A DNA stretch of 64,000 nucleotides from Streptosporangium amethystogenes (GTDB taxonomy: Bacteria > Actinomycetota > Actinomycetes > Streptosporangiales > Streptosporangiaceae): the NCBI RefSeq assembly GCF_000721075.1, contig NZ_JOEQ01000001.1:310001-374000 (forward strand). The letters run 5' to 3'. The notes below the pieces were generated by a model. It saw only the letters and a list, made by a program, of their open reading frames with translations, searched no databases and had not been told where the DNA came from. Below are positions 16,190-24,765 of the stretch, one piece after another. A program made the position numbers and the translations under genes. Each line of letters begins with the position of its first letter. Within the stretch, counting starts at the first letter, position 1.

Positions 16190-17059
16190 TCAGTTCCTCT
16201 CCACGCGGTGGCTCTCCAGAGCCCGGATCGTCAGCTCGAACGCCTCGTTGGTCTGCTCGTAGGTGCGCTGCGCGACCGCGACGTAGACGGTGTCGAGGAC
16301 GAAGAGCTGGGAGTGCACGGCGGCCAGGCCACCCAGCCGGAAGGTGGTCTCGCGGCTGGCGGTGGTCAGCACCAGCTCCGACAACTCCGCCAGCGGGGAA
16401 CGGGCGAAGGAGGTGACCGCGACGGTCAGCGCGCCCCGGTCCCCGGCCTCGCCGAGGGACTCCAGCACCTCGCGGGTGCGGCCCTGGTGGGAGATGCCGA
16501 TGGCGACGTCGCCCTCGCCGAGCAGCGCCGCGTCGGCGAGCGCCTCGTGCGCGTCGGCGTGGCTCCAGCAGGGGACCCGGATGCGGCGCAACCGCCCGCC
16601 CATCATCCCGGCCACCGCCCCGCTGGTGGAGACCCCGAAGATGAGGACGCGGCGGGCCTCGACGATGGCCTCGGCGACCTTGGCGACGGTGCCCGCGTCG
16701 AGCTGGGCCGCGGTCTCCTGGATGAGCCGCGAGTCGGCGGCGGCCATCACGCCGATCGCCGCGTCGAGCGGGTCGGTGGGGCCGATCTCGTGGCCCACCC
16801 CCATGTCCCAGTTGGCCTGCGCCGCGCGGCCGGTCTCGGTGGCCAGCGCGACCCGTAGCCCGGCGTATCCCGCGAAACCGAACACCCTGCAGAAACGGGT
16901 GACCGTGGCGGGCGAACTGCCGCTCCGCTCGGCCAGCGTGATGATCGTGGATCGTGCCGCCTCCGCGGGGTCGGCCAGAATCGCCTCACCCACCCGGCGC
17001 AGCGCCTCCGGCAGCGCGGGCGTCTCGGTCTGGATGCGTCCGAGCGCACCTGCGGCCAC
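16190..17059 (-). CDS. RpiR-family regulator of the amino-sugar operon
   Basis: About 289 residues. The N-terminal helix-turn-helix runs through STIITLAERSGSSPATVTRFCRVFGFAGYAGLR (about residues 37-70) and the C-terminal SIS domain carries VLIFGVSTSGAVAG and VAIGISHQGRTREV, where a phosphosugar would bind. I prefer GTG 17059 because AAAGGA lies 6 nt upstream; ATG codons at 17065, 17074 and 17077 are in frame but sit on or before that ribosome site. It heads a five-gene unit (rpiR, SIS, ngcE, ngcF, ngcG) and most likely controls it in response to a sugar phosphate. Confidence 0.85.
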   Translation of the reverse strand: MAAGALGRIQTETPALPEALRRVGEAILADPAEAARSTIITLAERSGSSPATVTRFCRVFGFAGYAGLRVALATETGRAAQANWDMGVGHEIGPTDPLDAAIGVMAAADSRLIQETAAQLDAGTVAKVAEAIVEARRVLIFGVSTSGAVAGMMGGRLRRIRVPCWSHADAHEALADAALLGEGDVAIGISHQGRTREVLESLGEAGDRGALTVAVTSFARSPLAELSELVLTTASRETTFRLGGLAAVHSQLFVLDTVYVAVAQRTYEQTNEAFELTIRALESHRVERN

Positions 17060-17076
17060 AAGCATTCCTTTCATCA

Positions 17077-17101
17077 ATAATCATCTGGGTGAAAATTATT
17101 C
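17077..17101. promoter_or_regulatory. AT-rich inverted repeat before rpiR
   Basis: A 25-bp element whose ends AATAAT and ATTATT are inverted copies, directly before the RpiR gene. It is strikingly AT-rich against its surroundings, as RpiR operators often are. Candidate autoregulatory site and promoter; not matched to a known motif. Confidence 0.45.
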
Positions 17102-17263
17102 TCAACTCGGGGCCACGTCAAGACCATCGGGGGCATAGTGGAGGGCGTGACGCAGGTGGCTGCGGAGCCCGTGGAGAGGTTCCGACAACCTCCGCCGCCT
17201 TTCGAGCGTCGTTCATGACAGAGGTTCCAGAAAAGGAGCCGCCCGACGGAGGCGAACCCCACG

Positions 17264-17632
17264 ATGACTCGACGTCCGGCCGACACGCCACACCAGGTTT
17301 CCGGTGCGCACGTCCACGACGAGCTGGCCGCCCGGCGCGCCCGGCGCGCCCGGGACCAGAGACTGCGCAACGACCCGCACATCCGGCTGCTCGAACGCGA
17401 GCACGGAGTCCACTTCACGGTCGAGGAGCTCCGGGCCGCGGACCGGCAGGCCCAGGAGATGCGGGCGCCACGCCGCGAGGAGCAGACGCTGGACGAGGAG
17501 ACGCGCTCCCTGCAGCTGCTCGTCTGGCGCCGCCTGGGCCCGAGGGGGTTCCAGGGGTTCATGCGGGATCTGGAGGAGATGGAGGCCGAGCTCGCCGGGT
17601 CTCGGGAGGACGACTGGGACGAGTCCAGCTGA
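17264..17632 (+). CDS. Small charged hypothetical protein
   Basis: 122 residues, not recognised. The composition is dominated by Arg, Glu, Asp and Ala, and the middle (DELAARRARRARDQRLRNDPHIRLLEREHG to the C-terminus) should be largely helical. There is no signal peptide, membrane segment or cysteine. The ATG has GGAGG about 10 nt upstream and codon choice has the usual G/C third positions, which supports a real gene. It stands alone between the divergent RpiR operon and a convergent thiolase gene. Confidence 0.6.
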   Translation: MTRRPADTPHQVSGAHVHDELAARRARRARDQRLRNDPHIRLLEREHGVHFTVEELRAADRQAQEMRAPRREEQTLDEETRSLQLLVWRRLGPRGFQGFMRDLEEMEAELAGSREDDWDESS

Positions 17633-17660
17633 GCCCGTCCGGCCCCGCGCCCGCCGCGCC

Positions 17661-18743
17661 TCAGCCGGGACGGACCAGCAGGGCCGCGCTGCCGTAGCTG
17701 CCGCCGAATCCGGTCACCAGCGCGGTCTCGCGATCCGCTCTGAGTTCCCTGACCGCCTGGGCCACGTTGTTCAGCCCGTGCACGTACCCCTCCGACAGCA
17801 GGCCGCCGTGCGGATTGACCCGGGCGTGGCGGCGGGCGAGGAGGAACTCGCCCAGTTCGGCCCGGCGGGCCAGGCCGAAGTCCTCCAGTTGCCGGGGCAC
17901 CAGCCAGGAATAGGCGTCGTAGAGCAGGGCGACGTCCACGTCCCGGGGCCGCATGCCCGACGCCTCCCACAGGGGAGCCGCGACATGGGCGGAGAAGACC
18001 GCGGTGACGTCGGGCGAACGGTCCATGGACGAGCAGCCCGGCCCCCCTCCCCTGACCACGGCGTGGATCCGGGGAGCCTCCGGGGCGAGCCGCGCGTCGC
18101 GGATCACCAGCGCGCAGGCGCCGTCCGTCTCCTGGCAGCAGTCGACGGTCCGCAGCGGTGCGCAGACATACGGCCTGGCCAGGTACTCCTCCAGGGAGAG
18201 CGGATCACGCCGCAGGGCGCGCGGGTTGGCCGCGGCGTTGTCGCGTGACTGGGCGACGACCGCGTGCAGGTGCTCCTCTCCCAGACCGGTCTCGTGCAGG
18301 TAGCGCTGCGCCGCCAGGGCGAACATCGGGATCGGTCCCGCCATGCCGTACGGGATCGTGAAGCGCTCCTGCGGGCCGGTGGAGACGGTGTTCATGCGCC
18401 TGCCCGAGCGGCCGTTCAGCGCCCGGTAGACCAGCACGCTGCTCGCGACACCGCAGGCGATGAGCATCGCCGCGTCGCCGAGGATGGACGCCGCCTGGGT
18501 GCCGCCACCGGAGATGTCGTTGTGCCAGCCCAGCCTTTCGATCCCCAGCGCCCTCGCGACACCGACCACGGGGACCGAGTCGTTCATGTGGTAGCTGAGG
18601 ACCGCGTCGACCTGCCCGGCCGCCATACCGGCGTCGGCCAGCGCGGCGCGGGACGCCTCGACGGCGAGTTCCAGCTCGGTCCTGCCCGAGGCCCGCGTCA
18701 GGGCCGTCATCCCGAGGCCCGCGACGGCCGCCCTACCTCGCAT
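17661..18743 (-). CDS. Ltp-type thiolase-like (lipid transfer) protein
   Basis: 360 residues of the SCP-x/Ltp thiolase group. In place of a normal Cys-containing nucleophile loop it reads HNDISGGGTQAASIL near residue 85, followed by VYRALNGRSGRRM; later come DCCQETDGACALVI and VNPHGGLLSEGYVHGLNN, segments typical of mycobacterial Ltp3/Ltp4-like proteins. Such proteins often act as aldolases or lyases on steroid CoA esters together with a DUF35 partner; a DUF35 gene with the same operator is at 38328. ATG 18743 has AGGAG upstream; an ATG at 18851 would add 36 Arg/Ser-rich residues and is less likely. Confidence 0.85.
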   Translation of the reverse strand: MRGRAAVAGLGMTALTRASGRTELELAVEASRAALADAGMAAGQVDAVLSYHMNDSVPVVGVARALGIERLGWHNDISGGGTQAASILGDAAMLIACGVASSVLVYRALNGRSGRRMNTVSTGPQERFTIPYGMAGPIPMFALAAQRYLHETGLGEEHLHAVVAQSRDNAAANPRALRRDPLSLEEYLARPYVCAPLRTVDCCQETDGACALVIRDARLAPEAPRIHAVVRGGGPGCSSMDRSPDVTAVFSAHVAAPLWEASGMRPRDVDVALLYDAYSWLVPRQLEDFGLARRAELGEFLLARRHARVNPHGGLLSEGYVHGLNNVAQAVRELRADRETALVTGFGGSYGSAALLVRPG

Positions 18744-18883
18744 CCGACTCCTGACAGATCGGGTCGCCCGCCGGGACGGGGCGCGATCCGTCCCGGCGGA
18801 CGACGTCCGTGGGCCGCCGGAACGTCGTGGACGCGGGCGGATCTCGGCCATCGCCCGTCACGGTAACGCGACCCTCCGTCTTA

Positions 18884-18901
18884 GGCAAGCGCTTGCTCGG
18901 T
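18884..18901. promoter_or_regulatory. KstR2-type operator, site 3
   Basis: On the minus strand ACCGAGC-AAGC-GCTTGCC. It contains an exact CAAGnnCTTG core. It lies 140 bp before the Ltp-type thiolase start, implying a leader of roughly 100 nt or a missed upstream start. Confidence 0.7.
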
Positions 18902-19074
18902 TAGCTGGATGACAGGTGTTCCCCCCGGCCTCCGCCCGCCGTTCCGCGGCACGCCACTTCCTCCAGGAGAGACGGCCGCATCGCACCGATCGCCCGGCGA
19001 AAGGGCAGCTCACAGGAGCGGAGACTGGCATGTGCGGTTTTCGGCGCGGTCGCTGCCTGCCCGGATGAGGCTGG

Positions 19075-19112
19075 GTAACACTCTGTTCACATACGGGCAA
19101 CAGTTGCGAAAT
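19075..19112 (+). promoter_or_regulatory. GlnR-like binding array before glnII
   Basis: Four pentamers, GTAAC, TTCAC, GCAAC and GAAAT, each separated by exactly 6 bp. The actinobacterial GlnR box is gTnAC-n6-GaAAC repeated with the same 11-bp period; the second pentamer is the poorest match. It ends 56 bp before the glnII ATG. glnII is a classical GlnR target in streptomycetes. Confidence 0.65.
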
Positions 19113-19168
19113 CGCGACTTGCAAATCTTTGGTGGCAGCAAACACCTCCACCCTCAAGGACTCCGCCG

Positions 19169-20182
19169 ATGACCTTCAAGGCCGAATACATCTGGATCGA
19201 CGGTACCGAGCCGACCGCCAAGCTCCGCTCAAAGACCAGGGTCATGGCGGACGGTGCCGAACTCCCGTTCTGGGGCTTCGACGGGTCCAGCACCAACCAG
19301 GCCGACGGTTCCTCCTCCGACCGCGTGCTCAAGCCGGTGTTCACCTGCCCGGACCCGATCCGCGGCGGCAGCAACGTGCTGGTGCTGTGCGAGGTGCTCA
19401 ACCCCGACATGACCCCGCACGTCAGCAACACCCGCGCGGCCCTCGTCGAGGTCGCCGAGAGGTACGCCGCCCAGGAGTCGTGGTTCGGCATCGAGCAGGA
19501 GTACACCTTCTTCAAGGAGGGCCGTCCGCTCGGCTTCCCGCTCGGCGGCTTCCCCGCCCCGCAGGGTGGCTACTACTGTGGCGTCGGCGCCGACGAGGTC
19601 TTCGGCCGCGAGGTCGTCGAGAAGCACCTCGACTACTGCATCGAGGCGGGCCTGGCCATCTCCGGCATCAACGCCGAGGTCATGCCGGGACAGTGGGAGT
19701 TCCAGATCGGCCCGGCCGGCCCCCTGGAGGCCTCCGACCACATGTGGATCGCCCGCTGGCTGCTCTACCGCACCGCCGAGGACTTCGACATCGCCGCCAC
19801 CCTGGACGCCAAGCCGGTGAAGGGTGACTGGAACGGCGCGGGCGCGCACACCAACTTCTCCACCAAGGCGATGCGCGAGGGCTACGACCCGATCATCACC
19901 GCCTGCGAGGCCCTCGCGGCGAACGCCCCGGAGCACGTCAAGTACTACGGCGCCGGCATCGAGGACCGTCTCACCGGCCTCCACGAGACCGCCCCCTGGA
20001 ACGAGTTCACCTACGGCGTCTCCGACCGCGGCGCCTCGGTCCGCATCCCCTGGCAGGTCGAGGTGGAGAAGAAGGGCTACATCGAGGACCGGCGCCCGAA
20101 CGCCAACGTCGACCCCTACCTGGTGACCCGCCTCATCGTGAACACCTGCTGCTCCGCTCTGGAGAAGGCCGAACAGGTCTGA
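19169..20182 (+). CDS. glnII: Type II glutamine synthetase
   Basis: 337 residues, the short eukaryote-like GSII form. It starts FKAEYIWIDGTEPTAKLRSKTR, with PFWGFDGSSTNQADGSSSD and the ATP/glutamate-binding segments WFGIEQEYTF, AGLAISGINAEVMPGQWEFQ, WNGAGAHTNFSTK and RRPNANVDPYLVTRLI. It condenses glutamate and ammonia to glutamine. Unlike GSI it lacks an adenylylation loop, so control is mainly transcriptional, which agrees with the GlnR-like array upstream. AAGGA lies 8 nt before the ATG. A strong hairpin follows the gene. It is a stand-alone unit. Confidence 0.97.
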   Translation: MTFKAEYIWIDGTEPTAKLRSKTRVMADGAELPFWGFDGSSTNQADGSSSDRVLKPVFTCPDPIRGGSNVLVLCEVLNPDMTPHVSNTRAALVEVAERYAAQESWFGIEQEYTFFKEGRPLGFPLGGFPAPQGGYYCGVGADEVFGREVVEKHLDYCIEAGLAISGINAEVMPGQWEFQIGPAGPLEASDHMWIARWLLYRTAEDFDIAATLDAKPVKGDWNGAGAHTNFSTKAMREGYDPIITACEALAANAPEHVKYYGAGIEDRLTGLHETAPWNEFTYGVSDRGASVRIPWQVEVEKKGYIEDRRPNANVDPYLVTRLIVNTCCSALEKAEQV

Positions 20183-20199
20183 TCCCGACCGAAGAACGC

Positions 20200-20239
20200 G
20201 AAGGCCGCGAACGTCCTGCCGGGGGCGTCCGCGGCCTTC
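20200..20239 (+). terminator. glnII terminator hairpin
   Basis: GAAGGCCGCG and CGCGGCCTTC form a perfect 10-bp stem with a 20-nt loop, 18 bp after the glnII stop and followed by a short CTTTCC pyrimidine run. Confidence 0.8.
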
Positions 20240-20600
20240 CGCTTTCCCGAGGAACCGCCGCGCGGTGCCCGGCGTACGGGCCAGGCGGCCGGAAGTGCCG
20301 ACCGGACCGAAATACCGCAGTTCAAATAAAAGTAAAATGTTTGGTATCGGCCCGTTCGATACAGACCCGCCAGGCCGTTCCGCCGTCCGGTTTCGCGACT
20401 TCCCCGTTCCCCAGGGTGTGCGGCCTCTCGCTTCCCTCGGCCTTGGCGGGCGACGGCCTGGTCCGACCGTTTCAGACACCGGAACCATGGGCGGGGAAGC
20501 GATCTCAGCGGTTCTCTCGCCGGACATGACAGTCACCGACCTGGGTGCGTGACGAAAATCCCACGAAACAGCTGCTTTAGGACAGCGCTAAAGGGGTAGC
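20240..20600. other. Intergenic region glnII to trmB-type gene
   Basis: About 360 bp with no convincing gene. A locally AT-rich stretch (AAATAAAAGTAAAATG, 20324-20339) stands out and may contain a promoter. An inverted repeat CTTTAG-n7-CTAAAG (20575-20593) directly precedes the next gene. The ATG-started frame at 20265 lacks a ribosome site and typical codon use. Confidence 0.45.
20575..20593. promoter_or_regulatory. Inverted repeat before TrmB-type regulator
   Basis: CTTTAG and CTAAAG separated by 7 bp, 7 bp upstream of the proposed TTG start and overlapping the AAGGGG ribosome site. Candidate autoregulatory operator; no known consensus matched. Confidence 0.4.
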
Positions 20601-21509
20601 TTGCGCCGTACCATAACTGCGATGCAGGACGTAGTGGAGCAATTACAGCGTTTGGGGATGTCGGGCTACGAGGCCAAGGCGTACATCACCTTGGTCGGTG
20701 CCGGCCAGCCCCTCAACGGCTATGAGGTCGCCAAGCGCTCAGGCGTGCCACGCAGCATGGTCTACGCGACCCTGGGCAAGCTGGTGGCCAAGAGCGCGGC
20801 CTACGAGCTGCGCGGCGCCGACGACACCGTCGACTACCTGCCGTTGCCACCGCGCTCCCTGCTGGAACGTATGCGCCGGGAGTTCGACGACTCGATCGAG
20901 TCACTGGAGGTCTCGCTTCCCGTGATCGTGGCGTCCCCCAGGGCCCACCTGATCCACAGCCTCAAGGACGCTGAGGCACTGCTCGCGCGGGCCGAGGACG
21001 TGGTGGCCGAGGCGCACACCGACCTGTTCCTGTCGATCTGGCCCGAGGAGATGGAGCGGCTCTCCCCGCTGGTCGGGCGGGCCGTCGCGCGCGGGATCGA
21101 GACCGCGGTGGTGCACTTCGGATCGGCGCGGAAACCGGTCGGCGACTTCTACGAGCACCGCTTCCCCTCCCCGTGCGCGACCACCGAGGAGCAGGAGGGG
21201 CAGGCAGGCCCGGACCACCGGCTGCTGGTCGTCACGGGCGACCGGCGGGAGACCCTGGTCGGCGGCTTCTCCGGCGGCACCGCGTGGGGCGTCTACACCG
21301 AGGACCCGGCCGTCGTCGCGATGGCCGTCCAGTATGTCAGGCAGGACATCGCCCTGCAGATCATCGCCGACCGGATCGGCCACCAGAACATGCGCGAACT
21401 CTGTGCCGGCGACCCCGAACTCAGGCGTTTCCTCACCGGCCACGGCTGCGCGACCGCCCTGCTACACGCCGCCGGGATGCCCGGCGCTCCCGATGGACGG
21501 TCGCTTTAA
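20601..21509 (+). CDS. TrmB-family transcriptional regulator
   Basis: 302 residues. The N-terminal winged helix is clear: LQRLGMSGYEAKAYITLVGAGQPLNGYEVAKRSGVPRSMVYATLGKLVAKSAAYE (about residues 14-70). The rest is the TrmB sugar-sensor-like region with HLIHSLKDAEALLARAEDVVAEAHTDLFLSIWPEE and VVHFGSARKPVG. The start is uncertain: TTG 20601 is 4 nt from AAGGGG, while ATG 20622 has no ribosome site; the latter would remove 7 residues. It is followed after 69 bp by the response-regulator fusion on the same strand, so a functional link is possible but unproven. Effector unknown. Confidence 0.8.
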   Translation: MRRTITAMQDVVEQLQRLGMSGYEAKAYITLVGAGQPLNGYEVAKRSGVPRSMVYATLGKLVAKSAAYELRGADDTVDYLPLPPRSLLERMRREFDDSIESLEVSLPVIVASPRAHLIHSLKDAEALLARAEDVVAEAHTDLFLSIWPEEMERLSPLVGRAVARGIETAVVHFGSARKPVGDFYEHRFPSPCATTEEQEGQAGPDHRLLVVTGDRRETLVGGFSGGTAWGVYTEDPAVVAMAVQYVRQDIALQIIADRIGHQNMRELCAGDPELRRFLTGHGCATALLHAAGMPGAPDGRSL

Positions 21510-21578
21510 CACGAATGTGACATCCTTTGGGGGGATTATCCCCATATCCAGGGCCTCTATCTTGGGGGAAGACAGCGC

Positions 21579-23243
21579 ATGGATAAACCGGTCATCATGA
21601 CGGTCGACGACGATCCAGGTGTATCACGCTCCGTCGCGCGCGACCTGCGGCGCCGCTATGGCCATTCCTACCGGATCATCCGGGCCGACACCGCCACCCA
21701 GGGCATCGAGAGCGTCCGCGAACTTCGGCTCCGCGGCGACGACGTCGCGGCGATTCTCGCCGACTACCGGATGCCCCAGATGAACGGCGTGGAGTTCCTG
21801 GAACAGGCCATGGACCTGTATCCGTACGCCCGCCGCGTGCTGCTGACCGCCTACGCCGACACCGAGGCCGCGATCCAGGCGATCAACGTGGTCGACCTCG
21901 ACCACTACCTGCTCAAACCGTGGGACCCGCCGGAGGAGAAGTTCTACCCGGTGCTGGACGCCCAGCTCGACGCCTGGCAGCGCACCGACCGGCGCGAGTC
22001 CGACGAGCTGCGGGTGGTGGGCGCGCGCTGGTCGGCTCCCTCGTACGAGGTCAGGGACTTCCTGTCGCGCAACCAGGTGCCCTATCGCTGGATGCTGGAC
22101 GACTCCCCCGAGGGCGCCGAGCTGCTCGCGGCGGCCGGGGAGAAGACCGGCGCGGGTCCGGCCAGGGTGCCGCTGGTCGTCACCGGCGACGGTGCGAAAC
22201 TCACCGCGCCGAACCTGGCCGAGCTGGCCCAGGCCGTCGGGCTGTCCACCGCCCCGGCCACCGACTTCTACGACCTGATCGTGATCGGGGGCGGCCCCGG
22301 CGGGCTGGGCGCCGCGGTCTACGGCGCCTCCGAGGGACTGCGTACGGTGATGGTCGAGCAGCACGCCTCGGGCGGGCAGGCGGGCCAGAGCTCCAGGATC
22401 GAGAACTACCTGGGCTTTCCCGACGGCGTCTCCGGCGCCCAGCTCGCCGACCGGGCCAGGCGTCAGGCCCTGAAATTCGGCGCCGAGCTGCTCACCGCCC
22501 GCACGGTCACCAGCCTTGAGGTCAAGGGTCAGGCCCGGGTGGTCGGCTTCGCCGACGGCGGCACGATCGCGGCGCACACCGTCATCCTGGCCACCGGCGT
22601 CTCCTACCGGCGGCTCAACGCCCCCGGCCTCGACGACTTCATCGGCTCCGGCTGCTACTACGGCGCGGCCGTGACCGAGGCGCCCGAGTGCGCCGACCGC
22701 GAGGTCTACATCGTCGGCGCCGCCAACTCCGCCGGGCAGGGCGCGGTCTACCTGTCGGGGTACGCCAGCAAGGTCCATCTGGTCGTCAGGGGCGACGGAC
22801 TGGAGCGGACCATGTCGCACTACCTGATCGAGCAGATCTCGCAGATCCCGAACATCGAGGTGCTCACCGAGACCGAGGTGGTCGGCGCCGAGGGCGAGGG
22901 GCACCTGGAGCGGATCACGCTGAAGGGCCCGGACGGCGAGCGCACGGTCGGGGCCGAGTGGCTGTTCGTCTTCATCGGCGCCGAGCCGTTCACCGACTGG
23001 CTCGGCGAGACCGTCGAGCGCGACGCCAAGGGCTTCGTCCTGACCGGCCCCGACCTGACCGCCGACGAGAACAGGCCGCGCAACTGGCCGCTCCGGCGCG
23101 AGCCGTACCACCTGGAGACGAACGTTCCCGGGGTGTTCGCCGCCGGCGACGTCCGGGCCGACTCGATCAAGCGGGTCGCCTCCGCGGTCGGCGAGGGCGC
23201 GATGGCCGTGGCCCTCGTCCACCGCTACCTGGAGAAGACCTGA
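21579..23243 (+). CDS. Response regulator / glutaredoxin-like / thioredoxin reductase-like fusion
   Basis: 554 residues in three parts. Residues 1-125 are a CheY receiver with acidic residues D10-D12, phosphoacceptor D62 in LADYRMPQMNG and the conserved Lys in LLKPW. Residues 140-220 resemble a glutaredoxin fold (FLSRNQVPYRWMLDD) but the usual Cys pair is WSAPS. From 225 on there is a thioredoxin reductase-like flavoprotein with VIGGGPGGLGAAVYGASEG, GGQAGQSSRIENYLGFP and GVFAAGDVRADSIKRV. The CxxC of thioredoxin reductase is replaced by GSGCYYGA, leaving one Cys. It likely senses redox or relays a signal instead of reducing thioredoxin. The partner histidine kinase follows after 34 bp. Confidence 0.9.
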   Translation: MDKPVIMTVDDDPGVSRSVARDLRRRYGHSYRIIRADTATQGIESVRELRLRGDDVAAILADYRMPQMNGVEFLEQAMDLYPYARRVLLTAYADTEAAIQAINVVDLDHYLLKPWDPPEEKFYPVLDAQLDAWQRTDRRESDELRVVGARWSAPSYEVRDFLSRNQVPYRWMLDDSPEGAELLAAAGEKTGAGPARVPLVVTGDGAKLTAPNLAELAQAVGLSTAPATDFYDLIVIGGGPGGLGAAVYGASEGLRTVMVEQHASGGQAGQSSRIENYLGFPDGVSGAQLADRARRQALKFGAELLTARTVTSLEVKGQARVVGFADGGTIAAHTVILATGVSYRRLNAPGLDDFIGSGCYYGAAVTEAPECADREVYIVGAANSAGQGAVYLSGYASKVHLVVRGDGLERTMSHYLIEQISQIPNIEVLTETEVVGAEGEGHLERITLKGPDGERTVGAEWLFVFIGAEPFTDWLGETVERDAKGFVLTGPDLTADENRPRNWPLRREPYHLETNVPGVFAAGDVRADSIKRVASAVGEGAMAVALVHRYLEKT

Positions 23244-23277
23244 CCAGTTCCCCCTCAGTGCTCGGCAAGGAGGTCAC

Positions 23278-24699
23278 ATGATCGACACGGACGTGCTCCG
23301 CGGACTGTTCCTCTTCGAGAGGCTCGACGAGGACAAGCTCCGCTGGCTCGCCGAACACGGGGCCGAGGAGGAGTACGGGGCGGGCGAGCCGATCATCAAG
23401 CAGGGTGATCCGGCCGACTGCTTCGCCGTGCTCATCGACGGTGAGGTGGTGATGAGCACCGAGACCCCCGCCGGACCGGTCACGATGACCCCGACCTCGC
23501 AGCCCGGCGTCTACGGCGGCGCGGTCCTGGCCTATCTGGGCGATCGTGCCCCGGCCACCTACGCCCACTCGCTGCGCGCCACCAAACCGACCCGCATGTT
23601 CATGCTCCCGGCCAGGAAGTACGGCATGATCATGGCCGAGTGGTTCCCGATGGCGGTGCACCTGCTGGACGGAGCCCGCCTGGGCGGGTTGGCACAGCGG
23701 GAGCTCATCGACCGGCGGCAGCGGCTGACCGCGCTCGGCACGATCACCGCCGGCCTCACCCACGAGCTCAACAACCCGGCCGCGGCGGCGGTACGGGCCG
23801 TGGACGACCTGCGGGTGAAGGTACGGAGTTCGCGCAGGCGGCTGGCCGCGCTGGCGGAGGAGGGCATCGAGCCCGAGCGGCTGCGCGAGTTGGTCGACCT
23901 GCAGGAGGCGTGCGCCGACAGCACCTCGAAGGCGCCGCCCCGCTCGCCGCTGGAGACCTCCGACGCCGAGGACGAGCTGTCCGAGGCCCTGGAGGAGGCC
24001 GGGGTCTCGGACGCCTGGGAGATCGCGCCGGCGCTGGTGGCGGCCGGGTTCGAGGTCGGCAGGCTCGACGCCGTCCGCGAGGCGATCGGCGACCGGCACC
24101 TGGACGCGGCGATGCACTGGCTGTCGGAGGCCACCGAGATCTCCCAGATGCTGAACGAGGTGACGGACGCGACCGAGCGGATCTCCTCGCTGATCGCCTC
24201 CGCCAAGCAGTACTCCCAGATGGACCGGGCGCCGTACCAGACGGTGGACGTGCGGGAGCTGCTCGACAGCACCCTCACCATGTTCCGCGGCAAGATCTCG
24301 CCGGGGATCACCATCGCCACCGACTACGACCCCGGGCTGCCGCCCATCCCCGCCTACGCGGGGGAACTCAACCAGGTGTGGACCAATCTGATCCACAACG
24401 CGCTGGACGCGATGACCGGCAGCGGCGTCCTGACCGTCCGCACTCGCCTCGAACACGACACGATCGCGCTGATCGAGATCTGCGACACCGGCCCCGGCGT
24501 CCCCGAGGCCCTGCGCGAGCGGATCTTCGAGCCGTTCTTCACCACGAAGTCGGTGGGTGAGGGCACCGGGCTCGGTCTGGACATCTCCTTCCGCATCGTC
24601 GCCGGCCGCCACGGCGGCGACCTGCGCGTGGAGTCGAAGCCCGGCGACACCCGCTTCCAGGTACGTCTCCCGGTCACCGAGTCGTCCGCTCCCGCCTGA
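23278..24699 (+). CDS. Cyclic-nucleotide-binding-domain histidine kinase
   Basis: 473 residues. Residues 1-125 are a CRP-like cyclic-nucleotide-binding domain (GLFLFERLDEDKLRWLAEHG, IIKQGDPADCFAVLIDGEV). The kinase region starts with an H-box HELNNPAAAAVRAV near residue 162, then a long helical insert, and ends with the N-box NLIHNALDAM, G1 DTGPGV, F-box EPFFTTKS and G2 GEGTGLGL. No membrane segment is seen, so it is cytoplasmic. AAGGAGGTCA immediately precedes the ATG, an almost perfect ribosome site. It should phosphorylate the receiver of the upstream fusion protein. Whether the sensor domain binds cNMP is not evident. Confidence 0.9.
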   Translation: MIDTDVLRGLFLFERLDEDKLRWLAEHGAEEEYGAGEPIIKQGDPADCFAVLIDGEVVMSTETPAGPVTMTPTSQPGVYGGAVLAYLGDRAPATYAHSLRATKPTRMFMLPARKYGMIMAEWFPMAVHLLDGARLGGLAQRELIDRRQRLTALGTITAGLTHELNNPAAAAVRAVDDLRVKVRSSRRRLAALAEEGIEPERLRELVDLQEACADSTSKAPPRSPLETSDAEDELSEALEEAGVSDAWEIAPALVAAGFEVGRLDAVREAIGDRHLDAAMHWLSEATEISQMLNEVTDATERISSLIASAKQYSQMDRAPYQTVDVRELLDSTLTMFRGKISPGITIATDYDPGLPPIPAYAGELNQVWTNLIHNALDAMTGSGVLTVRTRLEHDTIALIEICDTGPGVPEALRERIFEPFFTTKSVGEGTGLGLDISFRIVAGRHGGDLRVESKPGDTRFQVRLPVTESSAPA

Positions 24700-24765
24700 G
24701 CCCGTGCCGTCCGGACCCCCTTGGACGGCACGGCTCAGGACAGGCTCCGGCCCTCCCCGAGGCGT

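Larger units (their letters stand above)
18744..19168. other. Divergent control region, Ltp gene and glnII
   Basis: 425 bp without a gene. It contains the 18-bp operator at 18884-18901 near the Ltp side and a GlnR-like array at 19075-19112 near the glnII side. A purine-rich AGGAGAGACGG at about 18978 precedes no long frame. Confidence 0.6.

Noticed and set aside
18744..18851. Upstream start (ATG 18851) for the Ltp-type gene
   Set aside because: Adds 36 Arg/Ser/Pro-rich residues not typical of the family, while ATG 18743 has a good AGGAG site.
20265..20552. Possible 95-codon gene between glnII and the TrmB-type regulator
   Set aside because: No ribosome site, poor codon bias and no recognisable fold; the region is better explained as a promoter region.
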